Source: Pseudomonas sp. N40(2020) (GTDB lineage: Bacteria; Pseudomonadota; Gammaproteobacteria; Pseudomonadales; Pseudomonadaceae). Taken from it: 34,446 nt of DNA. Below are positions 10,226 through 18,254 of the stretch, piece after piece. Each line of letters begins with the position of its first letter. Position 1 is the first letter of the stretch. A program made the translations under genes and the position numbers. The stretch is taken from the NCBI RefSeq assembly GCF_014472415.1, contig NZ_JACSZV010000057.1, positions 1 to 34,446 on the forward strand. Reading direction: 5' to 3'. The notes under the pieces were generated by a model that saw only the letters and a list, made by a program, of their open reading frames with translations, made no database searches and had not been told where the DNA came from.

Positions 10226-10498
10226 CTAGCCCCAACGCATCACAGCCAACAGCCACACCAGGGACAACGCGGACGCGACCCAGATGCTCCAGTCGGTGGC
10301 GCCGATTACCAGCAGATGCAGGTAGGCGCTGCCGAGAAGACCGATAAACAAGCGATCGCCACGGGTGGTGGCAATCGGCAGAAAACCTCGCCGCAGGATG
10401 CTCGGCGAGCGCAGCTCCCACGTCGTCATCCCCGCCAGGATCAGGCCAATGACGATAAAGAATGCGGCTGTGGGTGTCGTCCAACTCATCCATTCCAT
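10226..10498 (-). CDS. DUF2160-like small integral membrane protein of the ABC operon
   Basis: A 90-residue hydrophobic protein. Two adjacent ATGs exist; the one at 10498 (protein begins MEWMSWTTPT) has GAGGAG six bases upstream and is preferred over 10501. Segments at about 8-27, 45-63 and 68-87 are hydrophobic, suggesting two or three membrane helices, with a basic stretch between the first two (RSPSILRRG). Proteins like this occur in glycerol-type ABC operons between the permease and binding-protein genes (GlpU in Rhizobium). No mechanism is established for it that I know of; it may be an accessory subunit of the permease. It lies 10 bp after the permease gene. Confidence 0.8.
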   Translation of the reverse strand: MEWMSWTTPTAAFFIVIGLILAGMTTWELRSPSILRRGFLPIATTRGDRLFIGLLGSAYLHLLVIGATDWSIWVASALSLVWLLAVMRWG

Positions 10499-10508
10499 CA
10501 TCAGCTCC

Positions 10509-11309
10509 TCAGACCCGACCGAGGGCAAAGCCCTTGGCCACGTGGTTGCGAACAAACCAGATCACCAGCATGCCCGGCAGGATGGTCAACACCCCCGCCG
10601 CTGCCAGCACGCCCCAATCGATACCCGAAGCCGAGACGGTGCGGGTCATCACGGCGGCAATCGGCTTGGCGTTTACCGAGGTCAACGTGCGCGCCAGCAG
10701 CAATTCGACCCAGGAAAACATGAAGCAGAAAAACGCCGTGACGCCGATGCCGGAGCCGATCAACGGGATGAAAATCTTCACGAAGAACTTGGGAAAACTG
10801 TAGCCATCAATGTAGGCGGTTTCGTCGATTTCCTTCGGCACGCCCGACATGAAGCCCTCCAGAATCCACACCGCCAACGGCACGTTGAACAGGCAGTGCG
10901 CCAGCGCCACGGCGATGTGCGTGTCAAACAAGCCAATCGACGAATACAACTGAAAGAACGGCAACAGGAACACCGCCGGCGGCGCCATGCGGTTGGTCAG
11001 TAGCCAGAAGAACAGGTGCTTGTCGCCGAGAAAACGATAGCGCGAAAACGCATACGCCGCCGGCAACGCCACACTCAGGGAAATCACCGTGTTCAGGCTG
11101 ACGTAGTACAGCGAGTTCAGATAACCGGTGTACCAGCTCGGATCAGTGAAGATCACCTTGTAGTTCGCCAGCGTGAAGTCCTGTGGGAAAAGCGTCAGGC
11201 CGCCGAGGATTTCGGTGTTGCTCTTGAAGGACATGTTCAGCAGCCAGTAGATCGGCACAAGCAGGAACAGGATGTAGACCAGCAATGGGATCAGCTTTCT
11301 CTTGCTCAT
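10509..11309 (-). CDS. ABC transporter permease, MalG-like (GlpQ-like)
   Basis: Inner-membrane permease of 266 residues with six predicted helices, the first at about 8-25. The cytoplasmic EAA loop that contacts the ATPase is visible as ETAYIDGYS...IFIPLIGSG at about 165-190. It pairs with the upstream MalF-like permease to form a heterodimeric channel. The gene is separated by 9 bp from the upstream permease and followed after 10 bp by the small membrane protein. Family assignment (binding-protein-dependent transport, carbohydrate class 1) is firm; substrate is inferred from the operon. Confidence 0.9.
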   Translation of the reverse strand: MSKRKLIPLLVYILFLLVPIYWLLNMSFKSNTEILGGLTLFPQDFTLANYKVIFTDPSWYTGYLNSLYYVSLNTVISLSVALPAAYAFSRYRFLGDKHLFFWLLTNRMAPPAVFLLPFFQLYSSIGLFDTHIAVALAHCLFNVPLAVWILEGFMSGVPKEIDETAYIDGYSFPKFFVKIFIPLIGSGIGVTAFFCFMFSWVELLLARTLTSVNAKPIAAVMTRTVSASGIDWGVLAAAGVLTILPGMLVIWFVRNHVAKGFALGRV

Positions 11310-11318
11310 GGCCGGGCC

Positions 11319-12185
11319 TCAGCGGTTGGCGTCGGAGTGCGTCATGGCGGTGTAGAACAGCCAGGACACCAACAGGATGATCAGGAAGTACACCAGCGAA
11401 AACGCCGCTGCCGGACCCAGGTCGAATTGCCCTACGGCCATTTGCGTCAACGTCTGACTCAAGAAGGTCGTGGCATTACCCGGCCCGCCGCCGGTGAGCA
11501 CGAACGGCTCGGTGTAAATCATGAAACTGTCCATAAACCGCAGCATCATCGCGATCAGCAGCACACTTTTCAACTTGGGCAATTGGATGTGGCGGAACAC
11601 AGCCCAGGCCGAGGCCCGGTCGATCCGCGCGGCCTGGTAATACACGTCGGGAATCGCTCTTAACCCGGAGAAACACAACAACGCCACCAGCGAAGTCCAG
11701 TGCCAGACGTCCATCACCAGCACCGTGACCCAGGCGTCCATGGTATTGGCCGCATAGTTGTAGCTGATGCCCATGGCATTGAGACTCGAACCGAGCAAGC
11801 CGATATCGGCGCGGCCAAAGATCTGCCAAATGGTGCCTACCACGTTCCATGGAATCAGCAGCGGAATCGCCAGAATGATCAGCACCAGTGACGACCAGCG
11901 GCCCTTGGTCGGCATGGTCAGGGCGACGGCAATGCCCAGCGGGATTTCGATCAACAAGACGCAGGCCGAGTAGATGAACTGGCGCAGCAGCGAGTCGTGC
12001 AAACGCGGATCGAGCAGCACTTGCTTGTACCAGTCGGCACCGACGAAGTAGCGGCTGGACTGGTCGAAGATGTCCTGCACCGAATAGTTGACCACGGTCA
12101 TCATCGGGATTACCGCACTGAACGCCACCAGCAGAAACACCGGCAACACCAGCCACCAGGCCTTGTTGTTCTGCACCTTGTTCAT
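11319..12185 (-). CDS. ABC transporter permease, MalF-like (GlpP-like)
   Basis: Inner-membrane permease of 288 residues with six predicted helices; the first, at about 11-32, follows a short basic N-terminus. The EAA loop is visible as QAARIDRASAWAVFRHIQLP at about 195-215. Its ATG overlaps the stop of the second ATPase gene by four bases (ATGA), which indicates translational coupling and fixes the start. Together with the MalG-like partner it forms the translocation path of the importer. Confidence 0.9.
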   Translation of the reverse strand: MNKVQNNKAWWLVLPVFLLVAFSAVIPMMTVVNYSVQDIFDQSSRYFVGADWYKQVLLDPRLHDSLLRQFIYSACVLLIEIPLGIAVALTMPTKGRWSSLVLIILAIPLLIPWNVVGTIWQIFGRADIGLLGSSLNAMGISYNYAANTMDAWVTVLVMDVWHWTSLVALLCFSGLRAIPDVYYQAARIDRASAWAVFRHIQLPKLKSVLLIAMMLRFMDSFMIYTEPFVLTGGGPGNATTFLSQTLTQMAVGQFDLGPAAAFSLVYFLIILLVSWLFYTAMTHSDANR

Positions 12186-13297
12186 GGCTGCACCTCGTTT
12201 TCTTCTGGGGCTTCAAGCAGAAACTCGTCGGCATAGACCATCAGCCATTGCGCCGGAAAACTGATGTACGCGGTGCCCTGCGGCACTGGTTTGTCTTCGG
12301 CCAGGCGCACTTTCAGCGGCGCACCGTCGAGGTCCAGGGTCATGATCTTGTAGGTACCGAGGTCTTCGACGTGTACGACCCTGGCCTGCATCGCGTCGTC
12401 AAACGGCTCGTCCCACACATGAATGAATTCCGGGCGAATGCCGACCTTCAGATTTTTCCACTGGCCGTGTTCGATATGGCGCTGCAAGGCGTCGGACAAC
12501 GGCAGGTGGGTCGAGGCGAAACCGACGCCGCCGGGTTGCGGCTGCACCTCGATCAGGTTCATGCCGGGGCTGCCGATGAAGTAGCCGACAAAGGTGTGGC
12601 TCGGCCGTTCGAACAACTCCCGTGGCGTACCGAACTGGACGATCTGGCCGCCGTACATCACCGCGATTTTGTCGGCGAAAGTCGAGGCTTCCAGTTGATC
12701 GTGGGTCACGTAGACCATGGTGATGTTGAACTGCTCGTGGATCTGCTTGAGCTTGCGCCGCAGTTTCCACTTCAGGTGCGGGTCGATCACTGTCAGCGGT
12801 TCATCGAAGAGGATCGCCGAAACGTCGTCACGCACCAGCCCACGGCCCATGGAGACTTTCTGTTTTTCGTCGGCGGTGAGGTTGCGGGCCTTTTTGCTCA
12901 GCAGGCTTTGCAGATCGAGCACCTCGGCAATTTCCTGTACCTTGCTGTGTACTTTCGCCTCGGCCATACCCTGATTGCGCAGGGGAAACGCGAGGTTATC
13001 GAACACGGTCATGGTGTCGTAAACCACCGGAAACTGGAAAACCTGAGCAATGTTGCGCTTCTCCGGTGTCAGGTCGTTGACTGCTTTGCCGTCGAACAAC
13101 ACATGACCCTGCGAGGGGCTGAGCAGGCCGGAAATGATGTTGAGCAAGGTCGACTTGCCGCAACCCGACGGCCCGAGCAACGCATAGGCACCGCCCTGCT
13201 CCCAGACGTGATCCATCTCGCGAATCGCATAATCCTCCGCGCCGCTGGGGGTTTTGCTGTAGCTGTGGGCGAGGTGTTGCAAACGGATTTCGGCCAT
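12182..13297 (-). CDS. ABC transporter ATPase with degenerate signature motif (GlpT-like)
   Basis: ATP-binding subunit of 371 residues. Walker A GPSGCGKST is at 42-50, the Q-loop glutamine is Gln88, Walker B is ILFDEP with Asp165 and Glu166, and a canonical switch histidine, His199, lies in VTHDQ. The ABC signature is not LSGGQ but LTADE (140-144), so this subunit should be unable to complete a consensus ATP site across the dimer. A C-terminal TOBE/OB-like regulatory region occupies about 235-371. The start overlaps the stop of the first ATPase gene by one base (TGATG). It most likely pairs with that ATPase as a heterodimer. Confidence 0.9.
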   Translation of the reverse strand: MAEIRLQHLAHSYSKTPSGAEDYAIREMDHVWEQGGAYALLGPSGCGKSTLLNIISGLLSPSQGHVLFDGKAVNDLTPEKRNIAQVFQFPVVYDTMTVFDNLAFPLRNQGMAEAKVHSKVQEIAEVLDLQSLLSKKARNLTADEKQKVSMGRGLVRDDVSAILFDEPLTVIDPHLKWKLRRKLKQIHEQFNITMVYVTHDQLEASTFADKIAVMYGGQIVQFGTPRELFERPSHTFVGYFIGSPGMNLIEVQPQPGGVGFASTHLPLSDALQRHIEHGQWKNLKVGIRPEFIHVWDEPFDDAMQARVVHVEDLGTYKIMTLDLDGAPLKVRLAEDKPVPQGTAYISFPAQWLMVYADEFLLEAPEENEVQP

Positions 13298-14391
13298 CAG
13301 GCAACCCTCGCGACACGCAGGCTAGGTGCTTGCACCAGACGGCCCTGCGCATCGAAAACGAACAGTTTATGGGTCGGGATATAAATGCGGATCGGCGCAT
13401 CGACGTCGTATTCGTGAACGCCGGGCAGGTGCAGCACCAGCAGAAAATGCTCGTTGCGCACGTGCAGGAAAGTTTCCGAACCGCTGATCTCGGCGACTTC
13501 GACGGTCACTGCCAATTCCAGATCGTCGTCGTTGCTTGGCACCAGCGAGATATGGCTGGGGCGCACGCCGAAGCGGAACTCGCCCTCACCCACCGGCCGC
13601 AGATCGACGTTCAACGGGAAGTGTACGAAGTTGGCGAAGCTGACTTCGTTGCCGGCAATTCGCCCCGGCATCAGGTTGATCGGCGGCTCGGAGAACAACT
13701 CCGCCGCCAGCACGGTTTGCGGTTGGTGGTAAACCGAGGTCGAAGGACCGCTCTGAATCACCCGACCTTCATGAAGAATCGTGGTAGTGCCGCCCAGCGC
13801 CAGCGCCTCGTTGGGCTCGGTGGTGGCGTAGATCGCAATGGTGTGGCGCAGCTTGAACAGCTCGCGCATCTCCTGGCGCAGTTCTTCGCGCAGTTTGTAG
13901 TCGAGGTTGACCAGCGGCTCATCGAACAGAATCAGTTCGGCATCCTTGACCAGCGCCCGGGCCATGGCCGTGCGTTGCTGCTGTCCACCGGAGAGCTCCA
14001 GCGGATAGCGCTGCAGAAACTTCTCGATGCGCAGCATCTTCGCCGTTTCCTGCACCTTGCTGTGGATGATCTCTTTCGACACACCCGCCTGCCTTAGCGG
14101 CGAGGCGATGTTCTCGAAAACGGTCATGGTCGGATAGTTGATGAACTGCTGATAGACCATCGACACGTTGCGCAAACGCACCGGTCGTTGGGTGACGTCG
14201 ACGCCGTTCATCAGGATGCGGCCGCTGTCGGGCTTGTCCAGCCCTGCCATCAGGCGCATCAGGCTGGTCTTGCCGGACAGGGTGCGCCCGAGCAAAACGT
14301 TGAAGGAACCGGGTTCGAATTTCAGGCACGCATCGTCGATCCAGGTCTGGCCCTCGACGGTACGGCAGACGTGCTCCAGGGTGAGTGACAT
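13297..14391 (-). CDS. ABC transporter ATPase with missing switch histidine (GlpS-like)
   Basis: First gene of the operon; ATP-binding subunit of 364 residues. Walker A GRTLSGKT is at 35-42, Q-loop Gln is at 81, a canonical signature LSGGQ is at 133-137, and Walker B is ILFDEP with Asp157 and Glu158. The H-loop position reads ATTEP (189-193): the usual His is Thr191. A TOBE/OB-like C-terminal domain covers about 230-364. It has the complementary defect to its neighbour, so the two probably assemble into one good and one poor ATP site. Ribosome site AAAGG lies 7 bases upstream, and a sigma-54 promoter lies about 45 bp upstream. Confidence 0.9.
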   Translation of the reverse strand: MSLTLEHVCRTVEGQTWIDDACLKFEPGSFNVLLGRTLSGKTSLMRLMAGLDKPDSGRILMNGVDVTQRPVRLRNVSMVYQQFINYPTMTVFENIASPLRQAGVSKEIIHSKVQETAKMLRIEKFLQRYPLELSGGQQQRTAMARALVKDAELILFDEPLVNLDYKLREELRQEMRELFKLRHTIAIYATTEPNEALALGGTTTILHEGRVIQSGPSTSVYHQPQTVLAAELFSEPPINLMPGRIAGNEVSFANFVHFPLNVDLRPVGEGEFRFGVRPSHISLVPSNDDDLELAVTVEVAEISGSETFLHVRNEHFLLVLHLPGVHEYDVDAPIRIYIPTHKLFVFDAQGRLVQAPSLRVARVA

Positions 14392-14435
14392 GGCTCGGCC
14401 TTTTTATTATTGGAGTCAAGCGACCTGTGCACTGG

Positions 14436-14451
14436 AGCGACTTTCGTGCCA
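14436..14451 (-). promoter_or_regulatory. Sigma-54 (-24/-12) promoter of the ABC uptake operon
   Basis: On the minus strand the sequence TGGCACGAAAGTCGCT matches the RpoN consensus TGGCACG-N4-TTGCW at all but one specified position, with exactly ten bases between the invariant GG and GC. Transcription would start near 14425, giving a leader of about 34 bases before the first ATPase gene. Confidence 0.88.
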
Positions 14452-14515
14452 AAAATGGCAAGTGATTGATTTGTCGTGAAAATCGTTGAAAACGCGGCTA
14501 AACGGCGTTCAGAGC

Positions 14516-14563
14516 TGAACACATTTGAACAGTTGGGCGATTGACAATGAACAATAGTGAACA
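14516..14563 (-). promoter_or_regulatory. Phased TGTTCA repeats, probable enhancer site for the sigma-54 activator
   Basis: Four exact TGTTCA hexamers (minus-strand sense) lie at 14516-14521, 14526-14531, 14548-14553 and 14558-14563. Each pair is spaced by 10 bp and the pairs are 32 bp apart, so all lie on one helix face. They fall about 91-138 bp upstream of the predicted start site, the usual place for bacterial enhancer-binding-protein sites. An adjoining dyad GTTCAG-AG-CTGAAC (14507-14520) overlaps the first copy. Binding by the divergent AcoR-like protein is inferred. Confidence 0.65.
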
Positions 14564-14593
14564 ACACTCTATGAACGCTTTCGCGACCCGACT

Positions 14594-14685
14594 CCCTGTA
14601 GGAGCTGCCGAAGGCTGCGATCTCTTGATGTTGTTTTTTAACGATCAAAATCAAAAGATCGCAGCCTTCGGCAGCTCCTACAGGG
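14594..14685. repeat. REP family B inverted pair (REPIN) in the activator leader
   Basis: Two 36-base arms (14594-14629 and 14650-14685) with core GGAGCTGCCGAAGGCTGCGA are inverted copies differing at one base, separated by 20 bp. A diverged copy of the same family lies at 27957-28033. The arms could fold into a very stable hairpin in the 5' leader of the sigma-54 activator, ending 44 bp before its start codon. Confidence 0.9.
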
Positions 14686-14729
14686 GGCCTTATAACAATA
14701 ATAAAAATGCCCTTCAGAGGCTGACCGCC

Positions 14730-16568
14730 ATGGCCGCACCTGCCCCGCCGCTGTCCCACGACGCGATCATCCAGAGTTCCTGGCAACGTTGCCGTGCGTT
14801 CGGTCTCGATCACCAAAGCACCCCGGCCTTCGACCAATTGCCCGCCGCCGGCATTGCGCAATTGCTCGACAGCCAGCACTCGCTGGTGCAGACCACCCAT
14901 CAGGAGGTGCTGCCCTACTACGAGAACATCCTCAGTAATTCCAATTGCCTGATCATGCTCGCCGACCATCAGGGCCAGGTGCTGACGTCGTGGGGCACGC
15001 AACGGTTTATCGAGCCGAATCTGGCGCGGGGCTTTCAACCCGGCGCGAGCTGGATGGAGCGCTGCAGCGGCACCAATGCGATCGGCACTGCACTGGCCTG
15101 TGAGCAGGCGGTACACATTGAACACGACGAGCATTTCCTCAAGGCGAACCGCTTCATGACCGGTTCCGCCGCACCGATTTTCGACGCCGAGCGCAAAGTC
15201 ATCGCGGTGCTCGATGTGTCCAGCGACAGCTACCTGCCGCCCTCCCACACCTTGGGCATGGTCAAGATGATGAGCCAGACCGTGGAGAACCGGCTGATCC
15301 TCAACCTGTTCCACGGCCAGCACTTTCAATTGACCTTCAACACCGGGTTGAACAACCTCGACAGCCAATGGGCCGGCTTGCTGATTTTTGATGAGAGCGG
15401 TCAGGTGCTGTCGGCCAATCGCCGGGCGGACAATCTGTTGGGCGTGCGCTTGTCGCAGGTCAGCGTTGAAAGCCTGTTCAAAGTGTCGCTGCTGGAGTTG
15501 ATCAATCAGCCGGACGGTTTGCCGTTCGCCTTGCAGACCTCCGGACGTAACCGCTTTCAGTGCTTGTTGAAGCGGCCGAAACAGGCACCGATTCAGGCAC
15601 GGGTGTTTGCGACTGAACCTAAACCCGTCGCTGCAACCGCGATCAGCCTCAACACCCTGCACTTTGGCGACAGCCGCGTTGAAAAAGCTGTGCGTCAGGC
15701 TGAGCGTCTGCTGGAAAAAGACATTCCGTTGCTGATCCACGGCGAAACCGGGGTCGGCAAAGAGGTGTTCGTCAAAGCCCTGCATCAGGCCAGTTCGCGC
15801 AGCAAACAGGCATTCATCGCCGTCAACTGTGCGGCGATCCCCGCCGAACTGGTGGAGTCAGAGCTATTTGGTTACGAGAAAGGCGCGTTCACCGGTGCTA
15901 ATCAGAAAGGCAGCATCGGCCTGATTCGCAAGGCCGACAAAGGCACGCTGTTCCTCGATGAAATCGGCGACATGCCGCTGCCGACCCAGGCGCGGTTGTT
16001 GCGGGTTTTGCAGGAGCGCTGTGTGCAACCGGTGGGCAGCAGCGAGTTGTTCCCGGTGGATCTGCGGATCATCTCGGCGACCAACCGCTCGCTGCGGGAA
16101 CAGGTGCAACTGGGGCGGTTTCGTGAGGATTTGTATTACCGCATCGGTGGGCTGACATTGGAGTTGCCACCGTTACGCGAACGCAGTGACAAAGAGGCGT
16201 TGTTCAAACGGCTGTGGGAACAGCATCGCGAGCCGACGCAATGGGCGGGTTTGAGCCGTGAGGTATTGGAACTGTTCGACAAGCATCCGTGGCCGGGGAA
16301 CTTGCGTCAGGTCAGCAGCGTGATGCAGGTGGCACTGGCCATGGCTGAGGAGCAACCGGTGCGGCCGGAGCATTTGCCGGATGATTTTTTTGTCGATCTG
16401 GAGATGGAGCCGGTGGAGAGCGCGCAGCCACTGGGGTTGGATTTGAATGATGTTGAAGCGTTGAACCGGGAGTTGAAGGCTGCGGGGGGGAATATTTCGC
16501 ACTTGGCGCGGCGGTTGGGGGTTAGTCGCAATACGCTTTACAAGCGGTTGCGGCAGATGGGGGATTGA
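14730..16568 (+). CDS. AcoR-like sigma-54-dependent transcriptional activator
   Basis: Bacterial enhancer-binding protein of 612 residues. An N-terminal GAF-like sensor region spans about 60-190 (segment SGTNAIGTALACEQAV is typical of AcoR relatives), followed by a PAS-like segment at about 210-300. The AAA+ domain has Walker A GETGVGKE (338-345), the sigma-54-contact loop GAFTGA (385-390) and Walker B TLFLDEIGD (Asp410, Glu411). The C-terminal Fis-type helix-turn-helix is at about 583-608. The start at 14730 is chosen from AGAGG nine bases upstream; the frame is open back to 14541, but that extension would translate the REP repeat. It is divergent from the ABC operon, which has a sigma-54 promoter, so it is the probable activator of that operon. 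The inducer is unknown. Confidence 0.92.
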   Translation: MAAPAPPLSHDAIIQSSWQRCRAFGLDHQSTPAFDQLPAAGIAQLLDSQHSLVQTTHQEVLPYYENILSNSNCLIMLADHQGQVLTSWGTQRFIEPNLARGFQPGASWMERCSGTNAIGTALACEQAVHIEHDEHFLKANRFMTGSAAPIFDAERKVIAVLDVSSDSYLPPSHTLGMVKMMSQTVENRLILNLFHGQHFQLTFNTGLNNLDSQWAGLLIFDESGQVLSANRRADNLLGVRLSQVSVESLFKVSLLELINQPDGLPFALQTSGRNRFQCLLKRPKQAPIQARVFATEPKPVAATAISLNTLHFGDSRVEKAVRQAERLLEKDIPLLIHGETGVGKEVFVKALHQASSRSKQAFIAVNCAAIPAELVESELFGYEKGAFTGANQKGSIGLIRKADKGTLFLDEIGDMPLPTQARLLRVLQERCVQPVGSSELFPVDLRIISATNRSLREQVQLGRFREDLYYRIGGLTLELPPLRERSDKEALFKRLWEQHREPTQWAGLSREVLELFDKHPWPGNLRQVSSVMQVALAMAEEQPVRPEHLPDDFFVDLEMEPVESAQPLGLDLNDVEALNRELKAAGGNISHLARRLGVSRNTLYKRLRQMGD

Positions 16569-16582
16569 GTGGATGGCCCTTG

Positions 16583-16758
16583 CCCCTCACCCCAGCCCTC
16601 TCCCCTTGGGAGAGGGGGCTGACCGAGGTGTCTGGCGTGGTACATCGACCTGACAAATCGTGTCGATTATGGATTCAGTACACCTCGTTCAGGTCGGCGT
16701 ATCTCTTGAGCATCCCCCAAACAGTCCCCTCTCCTGGGGGAGAGGGTTAGGGTGAGGG
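16583..16758. repeat. MITE-like element, copy 1
   Basis: About 176 bp with terminal inverted repeats CCCCTCACCCCAGCCCTCTC and, at the right, GAGAGGGTTAGGGTGAGGG. Each end also carries its own small hairpin (CCCTCTCCC / GGGAGAGGG). An inner dyad CGACCTGA...TCAGGTCG and the shared segment CCGAGGTGTCTGGCGT link it to the copies at 18056-18234 and 22912-23073. It carries no reading frame. It lies between convergent genes and its right terminus provides the stop codon of the MFS gene. Confidence 0.88.
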
Positions 16759-17964
16759 CGAAAAGGCCGGCTCAACATGCGTAGCAGAAGCAGCACCCAA
16801 TGTACGCAGTCCAACCAGCACAACCACCATCATCATCACCCCGGCACCAATCGCCACGCCGAACCCGGCTCGCGCGCCGAACGCATCAATCACCAACCCC
16901 GCCAGCATGCCTCCCAGCGCTACGCCGATGCTGATGCCAGTGGTCATCCACGTCAGCCCTTCTGTCATCCTGGACGCAGGGATGATGATCGTCCCCAGCT
17001 TCATGACCACGACCATCGTTGGCGCAAACGATATGCCAGCGATAAACAGCATCACTGACAGGACATAAACATCTGTTGAGAAAACCGGCAGTACGCCGGT
17101 AACGGCCGTGACCAATATGCCGATGAAAAACTGTTTTTCGATCGGCAGGGAAACTCGCATTGCACCGAAGGTCAGGCCCGCCACCAGTGAGCCGAGCGCA
17201 TAGGCGGCGAGGATGAACGTGGCGGACGCTGGCCAGCCTTGCGCATTGGCGAACGCCACAACGGCGACATCGATTGCTCCGCCAATGACCCCCATCGCCA
17301 ACAGCGCCAGCACGATGGTGCGAACGCCGGGAATCAGCAAGGTGGAACCGGTGTGGCTCTTGTGGCCCAAGACCACTTTCGGTTCGGTCTGACGCTGCAA
17401 CAGAAACGCCGTCACCCCGATGGCCAGCAGCGCCACTGCGACAAGCGGCCCGGCTTCGGCGAAAAAGCTCACGCTCAAACCGATCGCCAGTGGCGGACCG
17501 ATGATGTAAGCCAGTTCGGTCAGCACCGTATCCAGGGAGAACGCCGTATGCAACTGAGGCTTGCCACAGAACAACTGCGTCCAGCGTGCCCGGATCATGG
17601 ACGGCATGCTCGGCATCGTCCCCGCCAGTGCAGCGAGCACAAAAAACAATGCGGCGGGAGCCCTCATGTAGACGGCGAAGATCAGCGCCAGCAACATCAC
17701 AACGCTGAAAGCCGTGACGATGGGCAGCACTCGACTCTGACCATGCCGATCAACGAGTTTCGAGATGCGCGGGCCGAGCAGTGCATTGGCCAGGGTAAAC
17801 GTACCGGCGACTGCGCCGGCCAGCCAGTACACACCTGTTTGCTGTACCAACATGGTGATGATGCCAATGCCGATCATTGCCTGCGGTAATCGGGCAATAG
17901 AGCTCGCGAGCACTAACCCGGTGGCGCCGGGGGTTGTCAGCAGTTCGCGATAGTGATTAGCCAT
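16747..17964 (-). CDS. MFS transporter of unknown substrate
   Basis: Major facilitator superfamily protein of 405 residues with about twelve hydrophobic segments, for example at about 12-40, 75-110, 165-190, 215-235, 280-310 and 370-390. The loop between TM2 and TM3 carries GPRISKLVDRHGQSRVLP, a recognisable MFS motif-A equivalent. The start at 17964 is supported by GAGGGAG a few bases upstream. The gene stands alone, reading toward the sigma-54 activator. The C-terminus FSPSP and its TAA stop are encoded within the terminal repeat of a MITE-like element, so the original tail may have been replaced. I cannot assign a substrate. Confidence 0.85.
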   Translation of the reverse strand: MANHYRELLTTPGATGLVLASSIARLPQAMIGIGIITMLVQQTGVYWLAGAVAGTFTLANALLGPRISKLVDRHGQSRVLPIVTAFSVVMLLALIFAVYMRAPAALFFVLAALAGTMPSMPSMIRARWTQLFCGKPQLHTAFSLDTVLTELAYIIGPPLAIGLSVSFFAEAGPLVAVALLAIGVTAFLLQRQTEPKVVLGHKSHTGSTLLIPGVRTIVLALLAMGVIGGAIDVAVVAFANAQGWPASATFILAAYALGSLVAGLTFGAMRVSLPIEKQFFIGILVTAVTGVLPVFSTDVYVLSVMLFIAGISFAPTMVVVMKLGTIIIPASRMTEGLTWMTTGISIGVALGGMLAGLVIDAFGARAGFGVAIGAGVMMMVVVLVGLRTLGAASATHVEPAFSPSP

Positions 17965-18055
17965 GATTTCTCCCTCTATTCGTCGCTGAGCAGCATCCCG
18001 CTGCCGCGTCAGACATCAAGACCTAGGCGGACACCAAAAGCAACAGCAAAAAGAT

Positions 18056-18234
18056 CCCCTCACCCCAGCCCTCTCCCGGAGGGAGAGGGAGCCGACCGAG
18101 GTGTCTGGCGTTGTACATCGACCTGAGAGATTGCGTGGATTATGGATTCGGAGAAAACCTTTCAGGTCGGCGTATTTCTTGAATATCCCCCATTCAGTCC
18201 CCCTCTCCCTCCGGGAGAGGGTTAGGGTGAGGGG
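18056..18234. repeat. MITE-like element, copy 2
   Basis: 179 bp with perfect outer termini CCCCTCACCC / GGGTGAGGGG apart from one base toward the inside, internal terminal hairpins CTCTCCCGGAGGGAGAG and CTCTCCCTCCGGGAGAG, and an inner dyad ACCTGA...TCAGGT. It is closely similar to copy 1 over the inner segment. It lies between the cysS terminator and the start of the MFS gene. Confidence 0.88.
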
Positions 18235-18254
18235 CTCTTCTTCGCAGCCAAACA

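Larger units (their letters stand above)
14392..14729. other. Divergent regulatory region between the ABC operon and its activator
   Basis: 338 bp without a gene. From left to right it holds the sigma-54 promoter of the ABC operon (14436-14451), the TGTTCA repeats (14516-14563), a REP family B inverted pair (14594-14685) and the ribosome site of the activator gene. A TTGACA at 14541-14546 could be a -35 for the activator, but no good -10 follows at normal spacing. Confidence 0.75.

Noticed and set aside
14541..14729. N-terminal extension of the sigma-54 activator
   Set aside because: It would translate the REP inverted repeat; a better ribosome site and the family-like start lie at 14730.
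14322..15785. Minus-strand open frame of 487 codons opposite the sigma-54 activator
   Set aside because: Shadow frame; it runs through the REP repeat and into the first ATPase gene in another frame and has no recognisable domain.
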